NCBI GenBank assembly: GCA_016868095.1
Contig: VGHV01000006.1
Location: 1 to 22,993, forward strand
Length of the DNA stretch: 22,993 bases
Reading direction: 5' to 3'
DNA from: Betaproteobacteria bacterium
GTDB lineage: Bacteria; Pseudomonadota; Gammaproteobacteria; Burkholderiales; Burkholderiaceae_E
Under the pieces are notes generated by a model. That model was not told where the DNA came from, did no database searches, and saw only the letters and a program-made list of their open reading frames with translations. The position numbers were made by a program, and so were the translations under genes. Of the stretch, positions 15,926-22,993 are shown one piece after another. Each line of letters starts with the position of its first letter. Within the stretch, counting starts at the first letter, position 1.

Positions 15926-17836
15926 ATGACTACATTTGCAAGACCCCGACTGATTGCCGATATTGGCGCAACATGGGCAAGAATCGCCCTTGAGGTAGAG
16001 CCTGGGGTGTTTAAACAAATAGAGCGATTACGCTGTGCCGATTTTGCCAGCCTCGATGAGGCGCTCTCGCGTTACCTCAAGGTGCTTGATACGCCTCGGA
16101 TCGAACATGCCGCGATAGCGGTTGCAACGCCAGTCGATGGCGATCAGGTTCGCATGACCAACTCGCCTTGGCATTTTTCGATTGAAGCAAGCAGGCAGCG
16201 ACTTGGCCTCGATACCCTGGTTGTCGTGAACGATTTTTCTGCCTTAGCTATGGCCTTACCCTTGCTAGGAGAGGGGCAGATGCGACAAATCGGCAAGGGA
16301 AGGGCGCAAGATGCCCGCGTGATTGCTTTGATTGGAGCAGGAAGCGGCCTTGGTATGTCTGGTCTGATTCCTGCCGATGGCGCCTGGCTCTCGCTAGGAT
16401 CTGAGGGAGGCCACAGCAGCTTTTCGCCGCGCGACGAACGCGAGTTTGAAGTTTGGCGGTTTGCCAGCGAGCGCTTTGGGCATGTTTCCTTCGAAAGATT
16501 GCTTTCAGGCCCGGGGCTGCGACTCATTCATGAGGCACTTTGTCTGAAGCATGGAGAACGTACGGAAAATTTGAGCGCTCCGCAAATTAGCAGGCGGGCT
16601 ATCGATGCTTCTGATGCGCGTTGTGTTGAAGCACTCGATGTTTTTTGCGCTGTACTTGGGACAGCAGCCAGTAATCTTGCGGTCACGCTTGGTGCCTTGG
16701 GTGGCATTTTCATTGGTGGTAGCATCGTACCAAAATTAGGATCGTTTTTCGACCGATCCCAATTTCGTAGCCGTTTTGAGGATAAGGGTCGATTTGGTGA
16801 TTATCTGGCAGCGATCCCAAGTTATGTCATTACGGACGAGCAGGCGACCTGGATTGGCGCCTCAACGATTTTGCAAAGTCAGCTATCAAGCCTCTCAGCA
16901 GTGCCGGGAGGTGTGTTTCTGTCGCAATTACGACAGGCCCTTGACAACTTATCACCGTCGGAGCGGCGGGTAGCCGAATGGGTTTTGGCGCAGCCGCGCA
17001 GCGCCTTGAATGAACCGATCGCCCAGATTGCTGCGGCGGCTGAGGTTAGCCAACCCACGGTTATCCGTTTTTGTCGCAGTCTCGGCTGCCGAGGACTTTC
17101 TGACTTCAAGCTTCGTCTAGCTTCAGGACTTACTGCCACAGTACCCTTACAGCACAGTCGAGTCACTGTCCGCGATTCTGTTCTAGAACTAGGAGCAAAA
17201 GTCCTTGGCAATACAGCATCAGCTATTCTCCAAGTCCGTGATCAACTCGACGCCGACCAGCTCGAGCTCGCGATCGATATGCTTTCAAAGGCAACGCGGG
17301 TTGATTTGTTTGCCGTGGGTCACTACGGCGGCATCGCACAAGATGCACAGTTCAAGCTACTGCGCCTTGGTCTGGCTTGCGCAGCCCATGTCGAGGGTCG
17401 ATTACAAGTGTTGGTTGCCAAGAAAATGCGGCCAGGTGAGCTCGCGCTTGTTATAAGTAGCAGTGGCAGCCCTCAGGAATTGCTTGATGCTCTTGACAGT
17501 GCAAAGCAAGCAGGTGCAATGACGCTCGCAATTACGCTTGGCAAATCACCTCTGGCACGAAGGGCCGATGCAGCCTTGGTCATCAATCACTTAGAGCATG
17601 TCGACACGCATCTACCCATGGTGAGTCGCATCCTCCACTTATTAATGGTTGATGTTTTGGCTGTTGGTCTCGCTACACACAGGGAGTTGTATCTTGGGCG
17701 AGGGATCGGGGAGAACGCTAAGAGGCCCAAGACTGACCCCTTGAGGCCACGTCATGGATTAAGTACTGCCATGTCACCGATGCCTGCAATCTCGCACCGT
17801 TTGAGCCTTGATTCGTCCAAGGAGGATATAGCATGA
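15926..17836 (+). CDS. hexR: Glucokinase-domain/HexR (RpiR-family) fusion regulator, kinase loops degenerate
   Basis: 636-residue fusion, like the glucokinase/HexR proteins of Burkholderia. Residues 8-325 are a Glk domain that keeps catalytic Asp103 (VNDFSALA), SEGGH and LLSGPGL. Three loops depart from consensus: DIGATWAR at 12-19 for DIGGTNAR, GAGSGLG at 137-143 for GPGTGLG, and IGGSIVP at 263-269 where the neighbouring Glk has LAGGILP. Residues 334-400 are the RpiR helix-turn-helix (VSQPTVIRFCRSLG at 374-387). Residues 415-585 are a SIS sugar-phosphate domain (ISSSGS at 510-515). A basic, low-complexity tail of about 50 residues follows. HexR proteins usually repress Entner-Doudoroff genes and are released by KDPG. 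The stop overlaps the edd ATG. The ATG at 15926 has only a weak ribosome site. Whether the kinase half is active is doubtful. Confidence 0.92.
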   Translation: MTTFARPRLIADIGATWARIALEVEPGVFKQIERLRCADFASLDEALSRYLKVLDTPRIEHAAIAVATPVDGDQVRMTNSPWHFSIEASRQRLGLDTLVVVNDFSALAMALPLLGEGQMRQIGKGRAQDARVIALIGAGSGLGMSGLIPADGAWLSLGSEGGHSSFSPRDEREFEVWRFASERFGHVSFERLLSGPGLRLIHEALCLKHGERTENLSAPQISRRAIDASDARCVEALDVFCAVLGTAASNLAVTLGALGGIFIGGSIVPKLGSFFDRSQFRSRFEDKGRFGDYLAAIPSYVITDEQATWIGASTILQSQLSSLSAVPGGVFLSQLRQALDNLSPSERRVAEWVLAQPRSALNEPIAQIAAAAEVSQPTVIRFCRSLGCRGLSDFKLRLASGLTATVPLQHSRVTVRDSVLELGAKVLGNTASAILQVRDQLDADQLELAIDMLSKATRVDLFAVGHYGGIAQDAQFKLLRLGLACAAHVEGRLQVLVAKKMRPGELALVISSSGSPQELLDALDSAKQAGAMTLAITLGKSPLARRADAALVINHLEHVDTHLPMVSRILHLLMVDVLAVGLATHRELYLGRGIGENAKRPKTDPLRPRHGLSTAMSPMPAISHRLSLDSSKEDIA

Positions 17837-19629
17837 ATCCCAAGCTTGCTTCGGTCACCGACCGCATAAGAAGACGCAGCCGAGCAGGGCGAGCGGCTTA
17901 TCTTGAGCAAATTGCAAACGAGCGCGACAGGCCTCCGATACGCGACCACATGGGCTGTGCCAATCTTGCGCATGCCTGGGCTGCAATGCCTGCTTCCGAT
18001 AAGTTAAAGCTTCGTTTTGAGCGTGCACCCCATCTTGCTGTCATTAGCGCCTATAACGATATGCTTTCTGCACATCAACCCTACGCTGCCTATCCGCAGC
18101 GAATCAGGCAATGGGCAGCGCAACGAGGTGCCAGCATTCAGGTAGCAAGTGGTGTGCCTGCCATGTGCGATGGTATTACCCAGGGCAGACGCGGCATGGA
18201 ATTGAGTCTCTTGTCACGAGATCTCATCGCACAAGCAACAGCCATTGGCCTCTCACATGAAGTTTTCGACGCGAGCCTTTGTCTTGGTGTATGCGACAAG
18301 ATTGTGCCAGGCTTATTGATTGGTTCATTGCATTTTGGTCATCTGCCCACCTTGTTTATGCCAGCGGGCCCTATGCCTTCGGGCTTATCAAATCAAGAAA
18401 AAAGCACGATTCGTGAGCGTTATGCTCAAGGTCTTCTAGGACGTGATGAATTGCTTGAAGCCGAATCCCAGGCTTACCATGCTCCCGGTACGTGCACGTT
18501 TTACGGCACAGCCAATAGCAACCAGATGCTTTTAGAAGCCATGGGACTACATGTAGCTGGTGCAGCATTTGCCTTGCCCGCAAGCCAGGAGCGATTGATC
18601 CACGATGAGGCAGCAGTCGCTGCATTGATCGACCATGTTCAGCAAGCCCGCGCAGGCAAAGCGAAGCTTTTGGGCATTGGTGAGTTGGTCGATGAAAGGG
18701 TGATTGTGAATGCCATGCTTGCGCTTTTGGCAACTGGCGGTTCAACCAACCATCTCATCCATTGGGTGGCAGTCGCAAGGGCTGCAGGGATTGTTATCGA
18801 CTGGGACGATTTTGATGCCTTATCTGCGATCACACCCTTGCTTGCGAGGGTTTATCCGAATGGTGAGGCTGATGTGAATGCGATGCAAGCCGCTGGTGGA
18901 CCGCTCTATATACTAGCTCAACTACTCGATGCTGGACTTTTATTTGGCGAGGTTCTTACAGCAACTGGCGAGACCATGGCTGAACGACTACAAGCTGTCA
19001 ATCGGCAAAGCGCCGACGAATCGGTCCTTCGCAGTTATCGCAATCCTTTTGATGCACAAGGTGGTTTACGTCTGCTGCAGGGTAATTTGGGGCGAGCAGT
19101 CATAAAGACCTCTGCGGTTCCGCAGGCTCATTGGGAGGTATTTGCGCCCGCTTTGGTCTTCGAAACACAAGAGGCGTTTCTTCGAGCCTTTGAGGCGGGT
19201 GAACTTGAGCGTGACTTTGTCGCAGTCTTGCGAGGGCAGGGACCGCGAGCAAATGGTATGCCCGAGTTACATAAGCTGACGCCACCGCTTTCAGTGTTAC
19301 AAAAAAAAGGCTTTCGCGTGGCGCTTGTGACCGATGGTCGCATGAGCGGCGCATCGGGCAAGATCCCGTCTGCGATTCATTTATGGCCTGAGGCTAGCGA
19401 GTCAGGGCCGATTCAATGGCTCTGCGACGGCGATATGATTCATCTTGATGCCAGCAAAGGCATCTTGCAATGTCATGTCCCCGATGATGAACTAAGGCGT
19501 CGACGCGATCATCATCTGTCCGCTCATGATTCAAAGCATGACAAACAAGATGGAAGTCTTGGTCGCGCGTTGTTTACAGAGCTAAGAAAACAGTTATCAA
19601 ATCCAGAGCAAGGGGCGTGTAGTTGGTAA
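17833..19629 (+). CDS. edd: Phosphogluconate dehydratase (6-phosphogluconate dehydratase)
   Basis: Entner-Doudoroff enzyme converting 6-phosphogluconate to 2-keto-3-deoxy-6-phosphogluconate, cytoplasmic; 598 residues, the usual length. It belongs to the IlvD/Edd family and holds an iron-sulphur cluster. Cluster-ligand cysteines are visible in LGVCDKIVPG (Cys154) and GTCTFYGTANSN (Cys221), the same numbers as in E. coli Edd. MCDGITQG near 111-118 holds a further conserved Cys, and VTDGRMSGASG is the conserved C-terminal motif. The ATG overlaps the fusion-gene stop (ATGA) and is preceded by a strong AAGGAGG at 17819-17825. The gene is therefore in the hexR operon and independently well translated. 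It is followed by eda with a 7-bp overlap. Confidence 0.97.
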   Translation: MNPKLASVTDRIRRRSRAGRAAYLEQIANERDRPPIRDHMGCANLAHAWAAMPASDKLKLRFERAPHLAVISAYNDMLSAHQPYAAYPQRIRQWAAQRGASIQVASGVPAMCDGITQGRRGMELSLLSRDLIAQATAIGLSHEVFDASLCLGVCDKIVPGLLIGSLHFGHLPTLFMPAGPMPSGLSNQEKSTIRERYAQGLLGRDELLEAESQAYHAPGTCTFYGTANSNQMLLEAMGLHVAGAAFALPASQERLIHDEAAVAALIDHVQQARAGKAKLLGIGELVDERVIVNAMLALLATGGSTNHLIHWVAVARAAGIVIDWDDFDALSAITPLLARVYPNGEADVNAMQAAGGPLYILAQLLDAGLLFGEVLTATGETMAERLQAVNRQSADESVLRSYRNPFDAQGGLRLLQGNLGRAVIKTSAVPQAHWEVFAPALVFETQEAFLRAFEAGELERDFVAVLRGQGPRANGMPELHKLTPPLSVLQKKGFRVALVTDGRMSGASGKIPSAIHLWPEASESGPIQWLCDGDMIHLDASKGILQCHVPDDELRRRRDHHLSAHDSKHDKQDGSLGRALFTELRKQLSNPEQGACSW

Positions 19630-20381
19630 ATCAAAGCAAAACCATCGATTCAGTTCAAGCCGGGGCGATCGCCTTGTCCGCTCAAGGCAAAACCACCGAG
19701 GCATCGGCTCGCTCTTTGAAGCGCGAGCAAGACTTGCCGGCGGTTTTCAAGCATATGGTGGCCCGAGGGCCGGTCGTGCCTGTGATGGTGATCAAGGACA
19801 TGGATCAGGCGATACCGCTGGCGGAGGCGCTTCTTGAGGCAGGGCTCACTGTGCTTGAAATTACGCTTCGCACGGCCTGTGCACTTGACGCCATAAGCAG
19901 CTTAAGAAAGCGCTTTCCTGAGCTATTCATTGGCGCGGGTACGCTCAGGCAGATCAGCCAGGTGTCGGCGGTGGTCGATGCAGGTGCTCAGTTTGCCGTG
20001 AGTCCTGGTTATGACCCTGAATTGGGCGAGACCTGTCGGAAACATGGCCTTGACTTGCTACCCGGGATTGCAAGTGCTAGTGAGTTGATGCAGGCTAATC
20101 GTGATGGGTTCTATTTTGTAAAGCTATTTCCTGCTGAAGCCATCGGCGGCATTCGACTGATACAGTCGTTCGCAAGTCCATTTGCTGAGACCATGTTTTG
20201 CCCCACAGGGGGTATCGATGTCAGCAAGGCCAGGGACTATCTGGCCTTGAGCAATGTCGCTTGCGTTGGTGGCAGTTGGATGATTCCTGCAACGGCGCTT
20301 GCAGCAGGCGACTGGCTATTGATTCGTGATTTAGCGAGCCAGGCTCAGGCCCTTGAGCGCGCCTTCACCGCTCAGCGTTGA
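19623..20381 (+). CDS. eda: KDPG aldolase with N-terminal extension
   Basis: 2-Keto-3-deoxy-6-phosphogluconate aldolase, which cleaves KDPG to pyruvate and glyceraldehyde 3-phosphate; cytoplasmic. It has 252 residues against about 213 in E. coli. Active-site residues are present: Glu79 and Arg83 in LEITLRT, the Schiff-base Lys167 in FVKLFPAE, and the phosphate-binding CPTGGI and CVGGSW. The first 40 or so residues are an extension without recognised motif. The start is TTG at 19623, preceded by AAGGGG seven bases upstream (19610-19615) and overlapping the edd stop by 7 bp. The next in-frame ATG (19755) has no ribosome site and falls at the edge of the conserved domain. Last gene of the hexR-edd-eda operon; it converges on zwf. 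Confidence 0.95.
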   Translation: MVNQSKTIDSVQAGAIALSAQGKTTEASARSLKREQDLPAVFKHMVARGPVVPVMVIKDMDQAIPLAEALLEAGLTVLEITLRTACALDAISSLRKRFPELFIGAGTLRQISQVSAVVDAGAQFAVSPGYDPELGETCRKHGLDLLPGIASASELMQANRDGFYFVKLFPAEAIGGIRLIQSFASPFAETMFCPTGGIDVSKARDYLALSNVACVGGSWMIPATALAAGDWLLIRDLASQAQALERAFTAQR

Positions 20382-20419
20382 GGGCTAAGTCTGCCATGAG
20401 GAAATTTATATAGCTTTTA

Positions 20420-20485
20420 GAACCTGTTGTCGCGTCAAAGAGAACCTGTTGTCGCGTCAAAGTGAACCTGTTGTCAGGTCAAAGT
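20420..20485. repeat. Three tandem 22-bp repeats in the eda-zwf gap
   Basis: Three head-to-tail copies occupy 20420-20441, 20442-20463 and 20464-20485. Each starts GAACCTGTTGTC and ends GTCAAAG plus one base. Copies 1 and 2 differ only at the last base; copy 3 differs at two internal bases (AGG for GCG). The array stops exactly at the zwf stop codon. Copy 3 alone can form a 5-bp hairpin (ACCTG, TTGT loop, CAGGT). The spacing and the GTCAAAG-TGAACC core recall the multiple terminal repeats of IS21-family elements, but no transposase is present. Origin and role are open. Confidence 0.85.
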
Positions 20486-21946
20486 TCAGCGTTCTTCCGG
20501 CCAGGTGATGCCTTCGCGAGCCGTGAGAGCGCTTGCTGCAGGGGGGCCCCAAGTGCCAGCCGCATAGGGTCTGCAGGTTTCAGGGTGTTGGCCCCAGTTT
20601 TCAAGAATCGGCATGACCCATGACCACGCCGCTCGTTGCTCATCAAAGCGCACAAAAAGGTCAAGCCGACCGGCGATAACTTTTCGCAATAAACGCTCAT
20701 AGGCCTCGATGCTCTGAGAACCAAAGGCCTCTTTGAAATCTAAGTCCAGCGCAACCGGCGCAAGCCGACCTTGTTCTGCTCGGTCGCGTCTTGAAGCCTT
20801 TGCAAGCAAATGAAGCTCGATCGAATCTTCGGGTTGCAGGCGAATGACGAGGCGGTTGTTTTCTGAGCCAATCGGCGCCTGAAAAATAGAATGTGGAACA
20901 GGTCGAAAATTGATGACGATTTCGGCCCCACGTGTTGCTAATCGCTTACCCGTTCTCAGGAAAAAAGGCACGCCGGCCCAACGCCAGTTTTCGACCTCGG
21001 CGCGAAGTGCGACGAAGGTTTCTGTTGTGCTTTCTGGGTCGACGCCAGGCTCATCGCGATAAGCCTTGGCCGCATGACCCGCAATGCTTCCTGCCCGATA
21101 CTGGCCTCGCACGACATACTGGGCGACGTCGGCAGCGCTAAAAGGACGAAGGCTTCGCAACACTTTTAACTTTTCATCGCGCACCGAATCGGCGTCATCA
21201 CTGGACGGCGGTTCCATGGCAACCATGCAAAGCAATTGTAAGAGATGGTTCTGAACCATATCTCTGAGCGCACCGCTGTGGTCATAGTAGGCGCCGCGTT
21301 TTTCAACGCCCAAATCTTCTGCAATAGTAATTTGTACGCTCGAAATCCATTCGCGGCGCCAAAGCGGCTCAAAAAGCGAGTTGCCAAATCGAAGTGCCAT
21401 TAAATTCTGCACCGATTGTTTGCCAAGATAATGGTCGATTCGGAAAACCTGCTGCTCTTTGAATACTGAAAGGACTGCCTCGTTGATCTCAATGGCCGAC
21501 TTCAAGTCATGTCCAAGTGGTTTTTCTAGAACGATCCGAATGGAGGATCGATTCAAACCTGCCTTACCAAGCGAGAGACAGATTTGGGTAAATAGCTTTG
21601 GCGCTGTCGCCAGATAAATGACGATAGCGTCGGCTGGTTCGCGGTCGATCCATGTCCGAAGCTGGGTATAACTCTGTGGATCGGAAAGATCCATGGGCAG
21701 GTAGTGTAATTGTTCGGCGAACTGAGCAAAGGCCTGCTCGCAAAAGGGTTCAGCCCAAGATAGTTCAGAAAATCGCTCAGCCAGCCACAGTCTATAACTG
21801 GCGTCATCGTGGCGCTCTCTGGCTGCTGCGAGAATCCGACCTTCGCTGGGAAGTGCACCATGTCGAAAGGCCTCATACATCGCTGGCATGAGCTTTCGCC
21901 ATGCCAAATCGCCTGTTCCGCCGAAAAAGATTACCTTGTATGTCAT
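20486..21946 (-). CDS. zwf: Glucose-6-phosphate 1-dehydrogenase
   Basis: Oxidises glucose 6-phosphate to 6-phosphogluconolactone with NADP or NAD; first step toward the Entner-Doudoroff and pentose phosphate routes, cytoplasmic. It has 486 residues, the normal length. The nucleotide loop GGTGDLAWRKL is at 9-19, EKPLGHD at 141-147, and the substrate/catalytic motif RIDHYLGK at 169-176. The start is ATG at 21946, where the family begins (MTYKVIFFGG). A longer in-frame reading to 22078 would overlap the divergent oxidoreductase gene and adds no conserved sequence. The ribosome site is weak. No HexR-type box is visible upstream, unlike glk. The gene is transcribed toward eda, and no 6-phosphogluconolactonase gene follows in the window. 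Confidence 0.96.
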   Translation of the reverse strand: MTYKVIFFGGTGDLAWRKLMPAMYEAFRHGALPSEGRILAAARERHDDASYRLWLAERFSELSWAEPFCEQAFAQFAEQLHYLPMDLSDPQSYTQLRTWIDREPADAIVIYLATAPKLFTQICLSLGKAGLNRSSIRIVLEKPLGHDLKSAIEINEAVLSVFKEQQVFRIDHYLGKQSVQNLMALRFGNSLFEPLWRREWISSVQITIAEDLGVEKRGAYYDHSGALRDMVQNHLLQLLCMVAMEPPSSDDADSVRDEKLKVLRSLRPFSAADVAQYVVRGQYRAGSIAGHAAKAYRDEPGVDPESTTETFVALRAEVENWRWAGVPFFLRTGKRLATRGAEIVINFRPVPHSIFQAPIGSENNRLVIRLQPEDSIELHLLAKASRRDRAEQGRLAPVALDLDFKEAFGSQSIEAYERLLRKVIAGRLDLFVRFDEQRAAWSWVMPILENWGQHPETCRPYAAGTWGPPAASALTAREGITWPEER

Positions 21947-21993
21947 CTCAGGGCTGGCACTATACGCATGCTTCGTTACTTTGTGAATGATTA

Positions 21994-22993
21994 ATGAAAA
22001 AGAAGGATTCAAGCGCCGGCCGAGCGATTGTGATTGGCGCGGGTCATAACGGTCTTGTTTGCGCCTTTTATTTGGCAAGGGCAGGGTGGAGCGTTGATGT
22101 TTATGAAAAACGCTCCGTCTTAGGGGGTGCGGCGATTACCGACAGCTTTTATCCGGGATTTCGCAATTCGATTGCCAGCTATACGGTGAGCTTGCTTGAT
22201 GAGGCAATCATCGAGGACATGCGATTGCGCGACTTTGGACTAAGGATTGTTGAACGCCCTTTGTCTAATTTTCTACCGCTTGAAGATGGCAAAAGCCTAA
22301 GCGCTGGCGGTGGTTTGGCCGCAACACAGGCCTCATTTGCGAAAGTTTCGGAAAAAGACGCTGCTGCGCTACCTGCTTATTATGCGCAGCTCGAGCGTAT
22401 GGGGCAGGCACTAGCTAAGCTCGCGAGGGAGGTACCACCGGCTTGGGAAGCGGAGTCATCATGGCGCAATTGGCTTAAGAACAGTAGCGAAGCTTTTGCG
22501 CGGCTGCGCGATTTGGGTCAACTCAGCGCTGCCGATCGACAGGTCTTGCTCCGATTAATGGGGGAAAGCGCTGAGGACCACTTGTCGCAATGGTTTGAGA
22601 GCGATGCGGTGAAAGCGCTCTTTTCCTTTGACGCCGTGGTGGGGCATCTTGGCACACCGCGCATGCCTGGCTCAGCCTATGTATTACTCCACCATTGCTT
22701 TGGCGGTGTTAACGGCAAGCAAGGTCAATGGGGACATGCGATCGGTGGCATGGGATCAATCACCCAGGCAATGGTTCAAGCCTGCGAACAATTAGGGGTT
22801 GGCTTGCATCGCGATGAGCCTGTTCATCGGATTGTTCACGATCGAGGTCGAGCTCAGGGTGTGATACTCAAATCTGGATCGTTTCAAGAAGCAGATGTTT
22901 TAGCTTGCAACACGCATCCGCGCATCATGAGTCAGCAACTGCTAAACGAAGCTGATCTTCCGGAAGACTTTCGGCAATCAATGTCTCATTATC
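21994..22993 (+). CDS. FAD-dependent oxidoreductase, phytoene desaturase/PYROXD2-like, cut at window end
   Basis: The 333 codons visible are open to the right edge, roughly the first 60 percent of a family member. An N-terminal Rossmann dinucleotide motif, VIGAGHNGLVCAFYLARAG at about 13-31, ends in an acidic ribose-binding residue (VDVYEKR). LGGAAITDSFYPGF, HLGTPRMPGSAYVLLHH and IGGMGSITQAM are characteristic of the NAD(P)/FAD oxidoreductases annotated as phytoene dehydrogenase-related or PYROXD2-like. The ATG at 21994 is the first possible start, since an in-frame TGA ends at 21990. No ribosome site is evident. It diverges from zwf across 47 bp. Substrate is unknown, no carotenoid genes are visible, and a link to sugar metabolism is not supported. 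Confidence 0.85.
   Translation, partial: MKKKDSSAGRAIVIGAGHNGLVCAFYLARAGWSVDVYEKRSVLGGAAITDSFYPGFRNSIASYTVSLLDEAIIEDMRLRDFGLRIVERPLSNFLPLEDGKSLSAGGGLAATQASFAKVSEKDAAALPAYYAQLERMGQALAKLAREVPPAWEAESSWRNWLKNSSEAFARLRDLGQLSAADRQVLLRLMGESAEDHLSQWFESDAVKALFSFDAVVGHLGTPRMPGSAYVLLHHCFGGVNGKQGQWGHAIGGMGSITQAMVQACEQLGVGLHRDEPVHRIVHDRGRAQGVILKSGSFQEADVLACNTHPRIMSQQLLNEADLPEDFRQSMSHY

Noticed and set aside
20420..20485. CRISPR array
   Set aside because: The repeats are directly abutting 22-bp units with no spacers, and no cas genes are present.
21947..22078. Upstream extension of zwf to 22078
   Set aside because: The family starts at MTYKVIFFGG (21946), and the extension overlaps the divergent oxidoreductase and has no conserved residues.
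1..22993. tRNA, rRNA or complete insertion sequence
   Set aside because: No cloverleaf-like or rRNA-like stretch and no transposase or integrase reading frame was seen; almost all sequence is occupied by recognised genes and no gap without a gene exceeds 300 bp.

Overview
The window (22,993 bp) is a maltodextrin/starch-use locus joined to the Entner-Doudoroff entry genes, from a Gram-negative proteobacterium. The TonB-dependent receptor, periplasmic signal peptides and a lipoprotein signal show an outer membrane. A glucokinase domain fused to an RpiR/HexR-type regulator is best known from Burkholderia and relatives, so a betaproteobacterium (Burkholderiales) is the most likely host. That placement is inference from gene content, not phylogeny.

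Layout. On the minus strand, reading leftward from about 10.28 kb: a periplasmic pullulanase and a sugar-binding protein (10284-6204), then a TonB-dependent receptor, a tryptophan-halogenase-family flavoprotein, and the MalF- and MalG-type permeases (6047-1, malG cut by the window edge). Divergently, on the plus strand: a GH13 lipoprotein and a second, long secreted GH13 enzyme with an ATGA overlap (10355-14808). Next comes a stand-alone glucokinase on the minus strand, whose tail overlaps the second GH13 gene by 103 bp. Divergent from that is a plus-strand operon of glucokinase-HexR fusion, edd and eda (15926-20381). It converges on zwf (21946-20486) across a gap holding three tandem 22-bp repeats. 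A partial FAD oxidoreductase of the phytoene-desaturase/PYROXD2 type leaves at the right edge.

How it works together (inference): the receptor brings maltodextrins across the outer membrane. The pullulanase and the two GH13 enzymes trim branches and chains at the outer membrane or in the periplasm. The binding protein and MalFG move the products inward; the ATPase is not in the window. Cytoplasmic glucose is phosphorylated by Glk, and Zwf, Edd and Eda carry it to pyruvate and glyceraldehyde 3-phosphate. No 6-phosphogluconolactonase gene is present.

The main observation is regulatory. Three 15-bp near-palindromes (TGTAR-N5-YTACA with the same CAAAA spacer) lie before the receptor operon, between the divergent pullulanase and GH13 operons, and before glk. 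They match the known HexR operator pattern, and the window encodes a HexR-type protein. The glucokinase half of that protein has lost consensus residues in three nucleotide/phosphate loops that the neighbouring stand-alone glucokinase keeps. It may therefore be a sugar-sensing pseudokinase fused to a repressor that controls both uptake and catabolism.
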